DNA of 6,535 nucleotides, from contig CAYSPM010000147.1 of the NCBI GenBank assembly GCA_964432925.1, positions 1-6,535 of the forward strand, written 5' to 3'. The stretch comes from CAYNTC01 sp964432925. Its GTDB lineage: Bacteria > Planctomycetota > Phycisphaerae > Sedimentisphaerales > Anaerobacaceae. This document shows positions 6,401-6,535 of the stretch, piece after piece (the stretch's first letter is position 1; each line of letters begins with the position of its first letter). The notes beneath the pieces are model-generated. The model was not told the origin of the DNA, made no database searches, and saw only the letters and a program-made list of their open reading frames with translations. A program made the position numbers and the translations under genes.

Positions 6401-6428
6401 GTTAGCCCCTTACACTGCAAGGGGTTCT
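6401..6428 (+). repeat. REP palindrome upstream of the transposase (copy C)
   Basis: This reads GTTAG, then stem CCCCTT (6406-6411) pairing with AAGGGG (6419-6424) around ACACTGC, then TTCT. It is the + strand inverted partner of the copy at 5903-5930. The pair at repeat positions 10 and 20 is C-G in one copy and T-A in the other, a compensatory change that keeps the stem. It lies in the transposase leader, 17 bases upstream of the preferred start codon. Confidence 0.65.
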
Positions 6429-6496
6429 TAATGTTTTGCACCGCAAGGGGTTTTTAATATTGTATATTATAAGGGGTTTTATTTTTTGTTGTCCGC
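6419..6496 (+). repeat. Degenerate 26-base tandem array behind copy C
   Basis: AAGGGGTT begins at 6419, 6445 and 6471, exactly 26 bases apart. Each unit continues with a T-rich stretch. The first unit ends in GCACCGC and the third in GTCCGC; the second has diverged to an AT-rich end. TTGCACCGCAA (6436-6446) repeats the inner hairpin of copy B (CTGCACCGCAG). The array looks like successive half-REP copies with variable spacer sequence. Confidence 0.5.
6466..6495 (-). promoter_or_regulatory. Possible transposase promoter within the tandem array
   Basis: On the - strand TATAAT (6471 down to 6466) lies 18 bases after CGGACA (6495 down to 6490), which matches four of six -35 bases. Transcription would start near 6459 and pass through copy C before the transposase start. 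The -10 is perfect, but the region is AT-rich, so a chance match is possible. Confidence 0.35.
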
Positions 6497-6535
6497 CCTA
6501 CCTTCGCGAGCAGCACGATTTAGCCGGTCCTAAGC

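Larger units (their letters stand above)
5903..6480 (-). mobile_element. RAYT/REP unit (transposase with flanking inverted REPs)
   Basis: The transposase gene together with REP copies B and C, in inverted orientation at its two ends, plus the trailing half-repeats, forms one compact unit between the der promoter region and the end of the window. No target-site duplication could be identified. The exact outer ends are not defined by the sequence; the innermost certain ends are 5903 and 6428. Confidence 0.5.

Noticed and set aside
6385..6441. Transposase start at 6441
   Set aside because: Its first residues are encoded by the REP copy, and the predicted transcript and family start point to an ATG at or after 6384.

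Overview
The window looks like chromosome from a mid-GC bacterium. The best guess is the Planctomycetota (a Phycisphaerae or Sedimentisphaerales-like lineage). This rests on the lipoprotein-cdaA-ybbR arrangement, the variant diadenylate cyclase and the subfamily look of the small transposase. It is an impression from protein character, not a search result, and is held with low to moderate confidence.

Left part (1-2513, + strand): a consensus sigma-70-type promoter (TTGACA, 17-base spacer, TATAAT) is followed by a leader with a long stem-loop. It then reads through a small putative lipoprotein, a three-helix membrane diadenylate cyclase (CdaA), a tiny membrane-protein ORF broken by an in-frame TAG, and a YbbR/CdaR-like membrane-anchored regulator. 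Together these form one c-di-AMP synthesis operon. The cyclase has two oddities: its DGA motif reads DMA, and there are about 14 extra residues before RHR. The glmM gene that often follows cdaA-cdaR elsewhere is absent.

Middle part (2531-5678, - strand): cstA, a CstA-family peptide or pyruvate transporter, lies tail-to-tail with ybbR only 17 bases away. Upstream of it on the same strand is der, the essential double-GTPase of ribosome assembly. A plausible promoter and a REP-like hairpin lie in the der leader.

Right part (5679-6535): a small HUH/Y1 transposase of the RAYT (REP-associated tyrosine transposase) kind is on the - strand. It is bracketed by two inverted 28-base copies of a GTTAG-plus-palindrome repeat, with a compensatory base-pair change between them. 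A third, diverged TTAG-palindrome sits in the der leader. A degenerate 26-base tandem array upstream of the transposase appears to carry its promoter. This self-contained transposase/REP set is the most system-like part of the window. The amber-interrupted micro-ORF between cdaA and ybbR is the most puzzling single feature.
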